Source of the DNA: Actinomyces dentalis DSM 19115
Lineage (GTDB): Bacteria > Actinomycetota > Actinomycetes > Actinomycetales > Actinomycetaceae
Length of the DNA: 64,000 nt
Assembly (NCBI RefSeq): GCF_000429225.1
Contig: NZ_AUBL01000004.1
Span: forward strand, 60,752 to 124,751
Direction of reading: 5' to 3'
Part shown: positions 20,933 through 29,315 of the stretch, piece by piece
Numbering within the stretch: position 1 is the first letter of the stretch
How the letters are laid out: every line of letters starts with the position of its first letter
Made by a program: the position numbers and the translations under genes
The notes under the pieces: generated by a model
Told to the model about the DNA's origin: nothing
The model's database searches: none
Seen by the model: the letters and a program-made list of their open reading frames with translations, nothing else

Positions 20933-23374
20933 GTGCCGCTGAACCAGTACGAGATCGACCACCTCGCCACCGTGCGCGAGAACGCCCCCGAGTCCATGGT
21001 GCTGCTCGCCTCCGACGGGTCCTTCCCCCTGGCCGGACCCGGCGAGCTCGCCCTGTACGGCGCCGGGGCGCGGCGCACCATCAAGGGCGGCACCGGCTCC
21101 GGCGACGTCAACTCCCGCCACGTCGTCACCATCGAGGAGGGCCTAGAGAGGGCCGGCTTCACCCTGACCACCAAGGCCTGGCTGGACGCCTACGACGAGG
21201 TCGCCCGGACCAATCACGCCGACTTCGTCGCCGACATCAAGGCCAGGGCCAAGGAGGCGGGCGTGCCCGCCCTCATCTACGGCATGGGCCTGGCCGACCC
21301 GGCCCCCGCCTTCGACATCCCGCTCGACGGCGGGGGCGAGGCCGCCGTCTACGTCCTCGCCCGCGACTCCGGCGAGGGCAACGACCGGCGCCCCGAGGCC
21401 GGGGACGTGGGGCTCACCGACTCCGAGATCCGCGACATCCGCGCGCTGCAGGACAAGTTCGACAAGTTCCTCCTGGTGCTCAACGTCGGCGGCGTCGTCG
21501 ACCTGACGCCCGTGAAGGACGTGAGGAACATCCTCATCGTCTCCCAGCTCGGCGCCGCCATCGGCGACTCCTTCGCCGACGTCCTGCTCGGCCGCGCCCA
21601 GCCCTCCGGCAAGCTGTCCACCACCTGGGCCGCCTGGGAGGACTACCCCGCCGTCGGCGACTTCGGCGACCCCGACGACACCCACTACCGCGAGGGCGTC
21701 TACGTCGGCTACCGCTACTTCGACTCCACCGCCACCGCCCCGCTCTTCCCCTTCGGATTCGGCCTGGGCTACACGAGCTTCGAGCTGGGCGCGCCCGTCG
21801 TCTCCGTCTCCGGCTCCGAGGTGAGCGCGACGACGACGGTGACCAATACCGGCGGGCACGTGGGCAAGGAGGTCGTCCAGGTCTACGTCTCGGTCCCGGC
21901 CGGCCGGCTCGACCAGCCCTACCAGGCGCTGGCGGGCTTCTGCAAGACCGACGAGCTCGCCCCCGGCGCCGCCCAGGAGGTCGTCGTCTCCTTCGACCTG
22001 GCCGACCTGGCCTCCTACGACGAGGCGCGGGCCGCCACCGTCCTGGAGGCCGGCGACTACGTGGTGCGCGTGGGGACCTCCAGCCGCGACACCGTCCCCG
22101 CCGCCGTCGTCCACCTGGCCGAGGCCGCCGTCGTGCGCGAGCTGCACGACGCCCTGGGCGACCCCGGCTTCACCGACTGGCGGCCCCCCTCCCCGGCCGT
22201 CGTCGAGGTCCCCGACGACGTCGAGCGCCTGAGCGTCGAGCCCGCCGCCCTGCGCCGGGCCGACCGCTGCGAGCCGGTCGACCTGGCCGACGCCCAGGAC
22301 TTCGTCAAGGGCCTGAGCGACGAGGAGCTGGCCTACATCGTCCTGGGCCAGTACGCCGAGACCGCCGACAAGCAGTCCATCATCGGCCAGGCCTCCGAGG
22401 CGCTCGTCGGCGCCGCCGGACAGACGACGACCCGCTTCGAGGGCCTGCCCTCGCTGGTCATGCCCGACGGGCCCGCCGGCCTGCGCATCTCCCCCGAGGT
22501 GGGCGTGGACGCCGACGGCAAGTTCCCGCTGGGCGCCGCGCTGGGCGGGCTCTTCGCCGAGCTCATGGACGAGGAGTCCCTGAAGGCCTTCGGCCTCGAC
22601 TCGGACCAGAAGCCCCGCGTCCCCGAGTCGACCTTCGAGCAGTGGGCCACCGCCATCCCCATCGGCACCGCCATCGCCCAGTCCTGGAACCCGGCCCTGG
22701 CCGAGGCCTACGGCGACCTCGTGGGCGCCGAGATGGACCACTTCGGGGCCCACCTGTGGCTGGCCCCCGCCTTCAACCTGCACCGCTCCATCCTGTGCGG
22801 GCGCAACTTCGAGTACCTCTCGGAGGACCCGCTGCTGGCCGGGCGCGTCGCCGCCGGCATCACCCGGGGCGTGCAGGGGCACCCGGGGCGCGGGGTCACC
22901 GTCAAGCACTTCGCCTTCAACAACCAGGAGACGAACCGGCTCAACTCCAACTCCCACGTCTCCAAGCGGGCGGCCCGCGACCTGTACCTGCGGTCCTTCG
23001 AGATCGTCGTGCGCGAGGCCCGGCCCCACGCCATCATGACCTCCTACAACCTCGTCAACGGGGTCCACACCTCCGAGTCCGCCGAACTGCTGGAGAGCAT
23101 CCTGCGCCAGGAGTGGGGCTTCGAGGGCCTGGTCATGACCGACTGGGTCGTCCACGGCATGACCCGCACCGACATGAAGAACCCGCGCGCCACCGCCTCG
23201 GCCACCATCAAGGCCGGCAACGAGCTCTTCATGCCCGGCTGCGAGGAGGACCGCCAGGACATCCTGGCGGCCCTGCGGGGCGGGGCCGGCGCGGCGGTGC
23301 GCCTGAGCCGCTCCGAGCTGGAGAAGCAGGCCGCGCGCGTGGTGCGCATGGCCCGCGCCCTGGCCGGGCAGTGA
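20933..23374 (+). CDS. Glycoside hydrolase family 3 with permuted domain order
   Basis: 813 residues, no signal peptide, so cytosolic beta-glucosidase/glycosidase-like. The usual order is reversed: the (alpha/beta)6 GH3 C-domain comes first (ENAPESMVLLAS…), then a fibronectin-III-like domain (GKEVVQVYVSVPAGRLDQPYQALAGF), and the TIM-barrel GH3 N-domain last. In the barrel the motifs GRNFEYLSEDP, VKHFAFNNQE, MTSYNLVNG and the nucleophile Asp737 in LVMTDWVVHG are intact. GTG 20933 has AAGGAG upstream; a TATATT -10 is at 20862-20867. This swapped layout is known in some bacterial GH3 enzymes. The exact sugar is not assigned. Confidence 0.9.
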   Translation: MPLNQYEIDHLATVRENAPESMVLLASDGSFPLAGPGELALYGAGARRTIKGGTGSGDVNSRHVVTIEEGLERAGFTLTTKAWLDAYDEVARTNHADFVADIKARAKEAGVPALIYGMGLADPAPAFDIPLDGGGEAAVYVLARDSGEGNDRRPEAGDVGLTDSEIRDIRALQDKFDKFLLVLNVGGVVDLTPVKDVRNILIVSQLGAAIGDSFADVLLGRAQPSGKLSTTWAAWEDYPAVGDFGDPDDTHYREGVYVGYRYFDSTATAPLFPFGFGLGYTSFELGAPVVSVSGSEVSATTTVTNTGGHVGKEVVQVYVSVPAGRLDQPYQALAGFCKTDELAPGAAQEVVVSFDLADLASYDEARAATVLEAGDYVVRVGTSSRDTVPAAVVHLAEAAVVRELHDALGDPGFTDWRPPSPAVVEVPDDVERLSVEPAALRRADRCEPVDLADAQDFVKGLSDEELAYIVLGQYAETADKQSIIGQASEALVGAAGQTTTRFEGLPSLVMPDGPAGLRISPEVGVDADGKFPLGAALGGLFAELMDEESLKAFGLDSDQKPRVPESTFEQWATAIPIGTAIAQSWNPALAEAYGDLVGAEMDHFGAHLWLAPAFNLHRSILCGRNFEYLSEDPLLAGRVAAGITRGVQGHPGRGVTVKHFAFNNQETNRLNSNSHVSKRAARDLYLRSFEIVVREARPHAIMTSYNLVNGVHTSESAELLESILRQEWGFEGLVMTDWVVHGMTRTDMKNPRATASATIKAGNELFMPGCEEDRQDILAALRGGAGAAVRLSRSELEKQAARVVRMARALAGQ

Positions 23375-23384
23375 ACGGGACCGG

Positions 23385-23427
23385 CGGGCGGGGCGCGGGG
23401 GAATCGCCCCCCTCCGCGCTCCGCCCG
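23385..23427 (+). terminator. Hairpin terminator candidate after the GH3 gene
   Basis: CGGGCGGGGCGCGG (23385-23398) pairs with CCGCGCTCCGCCCG (23414-23427) with a single mismatch; the loop is G/C-rich. It lies 11 bp after the stop codon. Confidence 0.5.
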
Positions 23428-23479
23428 TCGTCCTTCCCACCAGACACCCGTCACGATCATCGACCCGAGGAGACCACCC

Positions 23480-24250
23480 ATGGCCCTGACCCCGCAGGCG
23501 CGCGAGACCTACACCCGGCTGTTCGGCTCCGAGCCGACGCCTCACCCCGCCGATCCCGAGCTCTACGAGATCCTCCAGAACGAGATCTTCGGGGAGGTCT
23601 TCTCCACCGGCGTGCTCACCGACGTCGAGCGCGAGCTGCTCACGGTGACGGCGCTGGCCGCCATGCAGACCCTGCCCCAGCTCAAGGCCCACGTCGCGGC
23701 GGCCCTCAGGGCGGGGGCGAGCCCGCTCCAGGTGCGCGAGGCCATCTACCAGTGCGCCCCGTACATCGGCTTCCCCAAGACCCTCAACGCCATCGCCACG
23801 GCGAACGAGGTCTTCAGGGCCGAGGGCGTCGCCCTGCCCCTGCCGACGGCGGGCACGGTCGCCCACGACGAGCGCGAGGCGGTCGGGGCCGCCATCCAGA
23901 CCCCCCTGTACGGCCAGGAGGTCAAGGAGGTCTTCGCGGCCCTGCCCGAGCCCTTCGGCCAGTTCGTCCCCCACCTGCTCACGGCCGGCGCCTTCGGCGA
24001 CTTCGAGAGCCGGGGCGTGCTGGACGTGCCCACCCGCGAGCTCATCAGCCTGGTGGCCATCGCCGCCCTCGGCGCCGCCGCCCAACTGCGCCCGCACGTG
24101 GCCGGGGCGATCAAGGCGGGCTGCACCCGGCAGAAGGTCGCCGCCGCCCTGGTCCAGGCCCTGCCCTACATCGGCGGCCCCTACGCCCTGTCCGGGCTGG
24201 TGCTCGTGGCCGGCTACGACGAGTCGGCATCCTCGGAGGCCTATCGCTGA
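23480..24250 (+). CDS. Carboxymuconolactone decarboxylase family protein, two tandem CMD domains
   Basis: 256 residues. Two CMD repeats are seen: FGEVFSTGVLTDVERELLTVTALAAMQT with VREAIYQCAPYIGFPKTLNAI, and GVLDVPTRELISLVAIAALGA with VAAALVQALPYIGGPYAL. A Cys occurs in the first domain (YQCAPYIG) but not at the same place in the second. Related double-CMD proteins are predicted redox or lactone-modifying enzymes. The ATG has GAGGAG nine bases upstream. It lies between the GH3 gene and an MFS exporter on the same strand, with a terminator before it. Confidence 0.88.
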   Translation: MALTPQARETYTRLFGSEPTPHPADPELYEILQNEIFGEVFSTGVLTDVERELLTVTALAAMQTLPQLKAHVAAALRAGASPLQVREAIYQCAPYIGFPKTLNAIATANEVFRAEGVALPLPTAGTVAHDEREAVGAAIQTPLYGQEVKEVFAALPEPFGQFVPHLLTAGAFGDFESRGVLDVPTRELISLVAIAALGAAAQLRPHVAGAIKAGCTRQKVAAALVQALPYIGGPYALSGLVLVAGYDESASSEAYR

Positions 24251-24348
24251 GGGCCGCCGAAGGCCGCGGACTCCCGGTCCGCGGGCGTAGACTCGGCGGG
24301 CCGGGCCCGGGCCGGTCCGGGGCCGGCACAACCCCGAGGAGCGGCTTC

Positions 24349-25779
24349 GTGACAGGCTTCCAACGGCGCCTCGACGCCCGGCTGGTGCTCTCCGTTGTCG
24401 CCATCGGCGTCATGTCCTTCGCGGGCGTCGTCGTGGAGACGGCCATGAACATCGCCTTCCCCGCCCTCATGACGGAGTTCGGCGTCTCCACGGCGAGGGT
24501 GCAGTGGATCACCACCGGCTACCTCCTCGTTCTGGCGGCGATCATGCCGATCTCCTCCCTGCTCAACCGCCGCTTCCGCACCAGGTCCCTGTTCCTGACG
24601 GCCATGGCGCTCTTCGTGGCGGGCACGGTCCTGTGCGCCGCGGCGCCCCGGTTCGACCTGCTCATCGGGGGCCGCCTCATCCAGGGGGTCGGCACCGGCA
24701 TCGCCCTGCCCCTCATGTTCAACGTCGTCCTCAAGCAGGCGCCCCTCGACCGCCTCGGCACCATGATGGGGGTGGCCACCCTCATCACGGCCATCGCACC
24801 GGCGGTGGGCCCGTCGCTGGGCGGCTACCTCATCGGGGCCCTCGGCTGGCGGTCCATCTTCCTCATCCTGCTGCCCTTCCTGCTCGCGGCCCTGCTGCTG
24901 GGCGCGCTGACCATCCGCGAGGCGCACGAGCCCGAGCGCGTCCCCTTCGCGCCGGTGCAGTTCGCCGCGCTCGCGGCCGGGTTCACCTGCTTCGTCCTGG
25001 CGATGAACGCCGCCTCGACGGCCGGTTTCGCCAGTGCGCGGGTGCTCGTCCTCACCGGGTGCGCCGCGGCGCTCGTCGGCGCCTTCTGCGCCCTGTCCCG
25101 GCGCTCTCACGCGCCCCTGCTGCGCATCGGCGTGTTCGCGGACCGCACCTTCGCCCTGTCGATCCTCTACGTCGTCCTCGTCCAGGGGATCGTCCTGGCC
25201 CTGGGCTACCTCATCCCCTACTACGCGCAGGTCGGCGCGGGCGCGGGGTCCTTCGCCGCCGGCTGCCTCCTGCTGCCCGGGTGCGTCGTGGGCGCCTGCC
25301 TGACGCCCTTCGGCGGGCGGATCCTCGACCGGCTCGGCCCGGCCCGGCCCATTGTCACCGGCGCCGTCTTCGGCGCGGCCGCCATGGCCCTGTTCGCCCT
25401 TCTCGGCGTCCGGGGCGGGACGGCGCGCCTGGCCTGGATCTACCTGCTGGTGCCCGTGTGCCAGGGGCTGTCCATCTCGAATTCGATGACTCACGCCCTG
25501 CGCGGCCTGCCCGACGATCTCCAGGCCGACGGCAACGCCGCCCTCAACACCGTCCAGCAGCTCGGCGGGGCCATCGGGACGGCGGTGGCCACGGCCATCG
25601 TCAATGCGGCCCAGGCGGCGGATCCGGCCGACCCGGTGGCGGCCACGACGGCGGGGACGCGCCAGGTCTTCTGGCTCCTGCTGGGCGTCATGATCGTCGC
25701 GGGGCTCCTGGCGGGCGCCGCGGTCCTGCCCAAGGCGCCGGCCGCCGACCCGCCGGTGCCCGCGGCGCCTGTGCAGTAG
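24349..25779 (+). CDS. MFS transporter, DHA2 (14-helix) drug-exporter type
   Basis: 476 residues of mostly hydrophobic sequence compatible with 14 helices. DHA2 motifs are visible: VQWITTGYLLVLAAIMPISSLLNRRFRTR (motif A region), GGRLIQGVGTGIALPLMFNVV and the antiporter motif C-like GPSLGGYLIGALGWRSIF. Expected proton-coupled efflux of hydrophobic compounds. GTG 24349 has GAGGAG seven bases upstream; the open frame extending far upstream is spurious. No local regulator is adjacent. Confidence 0.9.
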   Translation: MTGFQRRLDARLVLSVVAIGVMSFAGVVVETAMNIAFPALMTEFGVSTARVQWITTGYLLVLAAIMPISSLLNRRFRTRSLFLTAMALFVAGTVLCAAAPRFDLLIGGRLIQGVGTGIALPLMFNVVLKQAPLDRLGTMMGVATLITAIAPAVGPSLGGYLIGALGWRSIFLILLPFLLAALLLGALTIREAHEPERVPFAPVQFAALAAGFTCFVLAMNAASTAGFASARVLVLTGCAAALVGAFCALSRRSHAPLLRIGVFADRTFALSILYVVLVQGIVLALGYLIPYYAQVGAGAGSFAAGCLLLPGCVVGACLTPFGGRILDRLGPARPIVTGAVFGAAAMALFALLGVRGGTARLAWIYLLVPVCQGLSISNSMTHALRGLPDDLQADGNAALNTVQQLGGAIGTAVATAIVNAAQAADPADPVAATTAGTRQVFWLLLGVMIVAGLLAGAAVLPKAPAADPPVPAAPVQ

Positions 25780-25855
25780 AGTCCGGGAGTTGGCGTGCGG
25801 AGTCCGCGGAGCGTAGTGTCATGACATCTGAAGGCCCCGAATGGAAGGACCCGTC

Positions 25856-26446
25856 ATGACCCTGCCCGCTCCCCAGCCCACGCCCTGGCAGACCGGCACC
25901 GGGCTCGACCCGGCCCGCACCGCGCTCGTCGTCGTCGACGTCCTGGGCGGGCCGAACCCGGTGGCCGAACCGCTGCGCGACATGGCCGCCAATGCGGTCC
26001 GCCTGGCCAGGGCCGCCCGCGCGGCGGGCGTGCCCGTCGTCTTCGCCTGCGACGCCCACCTGCCCGGCACCGACCTGGAGCTCGCGCTGTGGGGCGAGCA
26101 CTCCATGCGCGGCACCCCCGACTCCCGGCCCCTGGACGCCTTCGAGGCCGGGGAGGGCGACTACATCATCCCCAAGCGCCGCTACGACGCCTTCTTCGGC
26201 ACCGACCTGGACATCACCCTGCGCGAGCTGGGGCGCGACACCCTCGTCGTCGTCGGATTCGACACCAACATCTGCGTGCTCCACACGCTCGCTGGCGCCT
26301 ACTTCCTGGGCTACCGCACGATCGTGCCCGCCGACGCCACCGCGACCTTCCTCATCGGCACCCAGGAGGGCGGCCTGGAGTACTTCTCCCGCTGCTACGA
26401 CACGCGTGTGGTGGCCACGGACGACGTCCTGGCCGCCCTGGCCTGA
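25856..26446 (+). CDS. Isochorismatase-like cysteine hydrolase
   Basis: 196 residues. The catalytic triad of the family is visible: Asp28 in LVVVDVLGG, Lys in IIPKRRYDAFFGTDLD, and Cys in GFDTNICVLHTLAGAYFLGY. The cis-peptide region precedes the Cys. Such enzymes hydrolyse isochorismate, nicotinamide, biuret or similar amides; the substrate here is not known. The ATG at 25856 has AAGGA seven bases upstream, and ATG 25841 is a less likely start. It is followed closely by the ogt gene. Confidence 0.88.
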   Translation: MTLPAPQPTPWQTGTGLDPARTALVVVDVLGGPNPVAEPLRDMAANAVRLARAARAAGVPVVFACDAHLPGTDLELALWGEHSMRGTPDSRPLDAFEAGEGDYIIPKRRYDAFFGTDLDITLRELGRDTLVVVGFDTNICVLHTLAGAYFLGYRTIVPADATATFLIGTQEGGLEYFSRCYDTRVVATDDVLAALA

Positions 26447-26510
26447 ACGGGGCCCGGCGGCGCCGCCGGCCGCCCGCCCCCGCTGCTACGCTGACGCCGA
26501 TCAGGGGGTG

Positions 26511-27089
26511 ATGACGACGGCGATCCACCTGCGCGCCTGCGCCTTTCCGCTGGGCGCCATGACCATCGCCGCGCGGACCGGGCAGGGGGCGCCGAACGGC
26601 GGCGAGCTCATCGGCGTCTGGTTCGACGGCCAGGCCCACGACCGGGCCGGGCTGCCGGACGACGCCGCCGTCGAGCTCGGGCGGGAGGGGGAGCCCGTCG
26701 TCCTCTCCGCCGCCCGGACCTGGCTGGAGCGCTACTTCGCGGGCGAGGACCCCGGGGCGCCGCCCCCGCTCGCCCCCGCCAGCACCGCCTTCCAGCAGCG
26801 GGTCCGCGAGCAGATGCTCGCCATCCCCCGCGGGTCCACCCGCACCTACGGCCAATTGGCCCGGCGGATCGCCGCGCTCACCGGCCGGCGCGGCTCGGCG
26901 CGGGCGGTGGGCGGCGCCGTCGGACGCAATCCGATCAGCATCATGGTGCCGTGCCACCGGGTGGTGGGCGCGGACGGAGCCGTCGTCGGCTACGCGGGCG
27001 GCACCGACCGCAAGATCCGGCTGCTGCGCCTCGAGGGCGCGGACCTACCGGGCCCGGACCTCGCGCAGGACGGCATCCCGGGCCTGTGA
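26511..27089 (+). CDS. ogt: Methylated-DNA-protein-cysteine methyltransferase (O6-alkylguanine repair)
   Basis: 192 residues. It removes O6-alkyl groups from guanine by transferring them irreversibly to its own Cys in IMVPCHRVVGADGAVVGYAGG. The helix-turn-helix segment IPRGSTRTYGQLARRI and the Asn-hinge (GRNPISI) are present. The N-terminal subdomain is of the Ogt type. Start ATG at 26511 follows a GTG by three bases; GGGGG upstream is a weak ribosome site. The 3' end overlaps that of the convergent GT87 gene by 45 bp. Confidence 0.93.
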   Translation: MTTAIHLRACAFPLGAMTIAARTGQGAPNGGELIGVWFDGQAHDRAGLPDDAAVELGREGEPVVLSAARTWLERYFAGEDPGAPPPLAPASTAFQQRVREQMLAIPRGSTRTYGQLARRIAALTGRRGSARAVGGAVGRNPISIMVPCHRVVGADGAVVGYAGGTDRKIRLLRLEGADLPGPDLAQDGIPGL

Positions 27090-28412
27090 GCTCTCCGAGT
27101 CCTCGACGGCGCCCGCGGCGGCCGCGATCCTCCGGCGCCGGGCTTCGCGGGCGAGTACGGCCCCGGCCAGCAGCGCCCACCACGTGTAGCCCGACCCCAC
27201 GAGCTTCTGCCACAGCGGCCAGGCGAACTCCGCATGGCTCTGGAAGGGGAAGCTCCAGTGGATGCCGACCCCGATGACGACGGCGCCCGCCACTGTGACC
27301 GCGGCCAGGGCGCCCGATCGCCACGCCCGGGCCGCCGCCCCCAGCGCCAGCAGGACCTCCAGGGCCCACACCCAGTGGTGGGACCAGGACACCGGTGAGA
27401 CGAGCAGCCCCGTCACCATGACCGCGCCCAGCTCCAGGGCCAGGATCACGCCCTGATCGCAGCGCGCCGGCCCGTCGGTCGCGCGCAGCCGCTCCAGGCG
27501 CCGGCACACCAGCCACCCTCCCGCCAGGACGAGCGCCGCGCACACCGCCCACAGGGGCGTCCACCAGGGCTCGGGCAGCAGGCGGGCGATCGTGCCCCTG
27601 AGGTTCTGGTTGCCCGCGTACTCCGCGAAGCCCGTGCGCGAGGGGTCCAGCATGGCGGAGGCGAAGAAGCGCCGCGAGGACTCCGGATCGGCCAGCCAGC
27701 AGGCGGCCGTGATCCCGGCGGCGGTTCCCGCCATGGTCGCCGCGGCCCGCCACTCGCGGCGGATGAGGAAGACGGCGAGCGCGATCGCCGGGGTGAGCTT
27801 GAAGGAGGCCGCCACCGCGCAGAGGACTCCGCGCAGCCGCGAGGACTCGGGCACGGCCAGGACGTCGAGGGCCACGAGTGCCATGAGGACGGCGTTGACC
27901 TGCCCCTCGTAGAGGGTCTCGCGGAAGGGCTCGAGCAGCTCGCTCGCCGCCAGCGCCGCCCACGGCGCCAGCCCCAGGGCGAGGCGCCGACCGGCCCCGA
28001 GGCGGCGCAGGCACGCGCCCGCGGTGAGGGCGGCGCCGACGGGGGTCAGGGCGGTCAGGACGAGCTGCAGCCCGCGCTCGCCCAGCCGGGTCAGCGGGGC
28101 CAGGGCCCAGGCGGCGAAGGGCGGGTAGGTGAAGGGGTACTGGTGGAGGAGGGGCTGGGCGTACCAGTCGTACAGGTCCCCGCCGGCCCTCCAGTGCACG
28201 ATCGCGCCGTAGTAGACCGAGGAGTCGAACATGACGGCGAAGACGCCGTCGCCCACCGTCCAGGACGCCACGGGCAGCGCCAGGCACAGGACGCCCAGCG
28301 CCATGATCAGACGGCTGGAGACGAGCCGCGCGCCGAGCCGCCCGGCGCGCGCGAGCCACCGGACGAGCGCCCGGCGGGGGCGGGGGGAGAGGAGCGCGGG
28401 CACGGCCCGCAT
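27045..28412 (-). CDS. GT87-type polyprenyl-phosphomannose mannosyltransferase (DUF2029)
   Basis: About 455 residues with ten or more membrane helices. The GT87 marks are the early periplasmic acidic region VFAVMFDSSVYYGAIVHWRAGGDLYDW and QYPFTYPPFAAWAL, then EPFRETLYEGQVNAVLMALVALD, FKLTPAIAL and GNQNLRGTIARLL with SPVSWSHHWVW. These enzymes add mannose from polyprenyl-P-mannose to envelope glycans in actinobacteria. Start ATG ending at 28412 (MRAVPALLSPR) is chosen; GTG 28451 is an alternative. Its last 45 bp overlap ogt on the other strand. Confidence 0.87.
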   Translation of the reverse strand: MRAVPALLSPRPRRALVRWLARAGRLGARLVSSRLIMALGVLCLALPVASWTVGDGVFAVMFDSSVYYGAIVHWRAGGDLYDWYAQPLLHQYPFTYPPFAAWALAPLTRLGERGLQLVLTALTPVGAALTAGACLRRLGAGRRLALGLAPWAALAASELLEPFRETLYEGQVNAVLMALVALDVLAVPESSRLRGVLCAVAASFKLTPAIALAVFLIRREWRAAATMAGTAAGITAACWLADPESSRRFFASAMLDPSRTGFAEYAGNQNLRGTIARLLPEPWWTPLWAVCAALVLAGGWLVCRRLERLRATDGPARCDQGVILALELGAVMVTGLLVSPVSWSHHWVWALEVLLALGAAARAWRSGALAAVTVAGAVVIGVGIHWSFPFQSHAEFAWPLWQKLVGSGYTWWALLAGAVLAREARRRRIAAAAGAVEDSESSQARDAVLREVRAR

Positions 28413-28476
28413 TATGCGCCCCGGGCTGCGTGCGGCGCGGACGGCCCCCACGGGCCCGCCCGCCGCCCGCCCGGAC

Positions 28477-29046
28477 CTACTCGAAGGCGCCCAGCTCGGG
28501 CTGGTCGGAGGTGAGCCAGTCGGCGTAGGCCGCGGCCCGCTCGGACAGGCCCGCCTCGGTCAGGCCCATGGTGCCGGCGGTGATGAAGGGCGTGAGGAAG
28601 CGGGTGCCGATGAGGGCGCTCGTCGCCTGGAGCGGGCGCATGAGCTCGTGCACCGTGTAGCGGGCCGCCCCGGCGCGCTCGTAGCTGGAGGCCGGGGCGC
28701 CGGGGGACACGGCGATGCCCAGCTCCTTGCCGTGCAGCGCGGTGCCGGTCGAGCCGTAGGCCCACCCGTGGGTGAGCACGTCGTCCTCCCACTGCTTGAG
28801 CAGGGGCGGCGTGGAGTACCAGTACATGGGGAACTGGAGCACGATCCGGTCGGCCGCGGCCAGGACGGCCTGCTCGGCGGCGACGTCGATGCGGAAGTCG
28901 GGGTAGAGGGCGTACATGTCGCGCACCTCGATCGGGTGCTCGGGGGCGCCGGCCTCGCGGGCCGCCCGGGCGAGGCGGGCGTTGACCCGCGAGGAGGCGG
29001 TCAGGCGCGGGTGGAAGACCAGGACGGCGGTGGTCTTGAGATTCAT
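28477..29046 (-). CDS. NAD(P)H-dependent oxidoreductase, KefF/MdaB-like flavodoxin fold
   Basis: 189 residues. FMN-binding flavodoxin-like quinone reductase. The motifs are VLVFHPRLTASSRVNARLARAAREAG, the phosphate loop region, and ADRIVLQFPMYWYSTPPLLKQWEDDVLTHGWAYG, which is diagnostic for the NQO1/KefF family, plus the closing GTRFLTPFITAGTMGLTE. Expected to reduce quinones using NAD(P)H. The ATG at 29046 has GAGGAAGAGG upstream. No KefC-like channel is nearby. A 73-bp hairpin lies upstream, between it and the next, divergent gene. Confidence 0.9.
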   Translation of the reverse strand: MNLKTTAVLVFHPRLTASSRVNARLARAAREAGAPEHPIEVRDMYALYPDFRIDVAAEQAVLAAADRIVLQFPMYWYSTPPLLKQWEDDVLTHGWAYGSTGTALHGKELGIAVSPGAPASSYERAGAARYTVHELMRPLQATSALIGTRFLTPFITAGTMGLTEAGLSERAAAYADWLTSDQPELGAFE

Positions 29047-29153
29047 GAGAACCCTCTTCCTCGGAGACGAACGCCGGCGTAACCCCGCGGCGCGCCGGAC
29101 TATTCCGGCGCTCGCACCGTCCCTGCGGGTGGCGGTTCCGGCCCGTCATTTTC

Positions 29154-29226
29154 CGCGAACGCGCAGGTTTCCAGTCGAACGCGCAGATGGGAGGCGCGCG
29201 CTCGACTGGAAACCTGCGCGTTCGCG
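29154..29226. repeat. 73-bp inverted repeat with 25-bp perfect arms
   Basis: Arms 29154-29178 and 29202-29226 are exact complements (outer end CGCGAACGCGCAGG, inner end TTTCCAGTCGA), separated by 23 bases. The word CGAACGCGCAG occurs twice in the left part (29156 and 29176). It stands between divergently oriented genes (28477-29046 and 29316-30164). It could be a bidirectional regulatory element or a mobile palindromic repeat; neither is proven. Confidence 0.85.
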
Positions 29227-29303
29227 CTCCCGGCGGAGGCATGCCGGCCGGGCCCCGGACCTCGGTGGCGGGCCCGTCGGCCCCGACGCCCGGTCGCCGG
29301 CCC

Positions 29304-29309
29304 TATGAT
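29304..29309 (+). promoter_or_regulatory. -10 box of the alpha/beta hydrolase gene
   Basis: TATGAT followed by exactly six bases and the GTG at 29316; leaderless arrangement, with no ribosome site before the GTG. Confidence 0.6.
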
Positions 29310-29315
29310 GCCGAC

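Noticed and set aside
21143..24331. A 1,062-codon open frame on the minus strand opposite the GH3 and CMD genes
   Set aside because: Low-complexity product antisense to two well-supported genes; no domain recognisable.
29154..29226. The 25-bp-arm palindrome as a simple terminator
   Set aside because: It lies between divergent gene starts, not after a stop codon, and no T-run follows.
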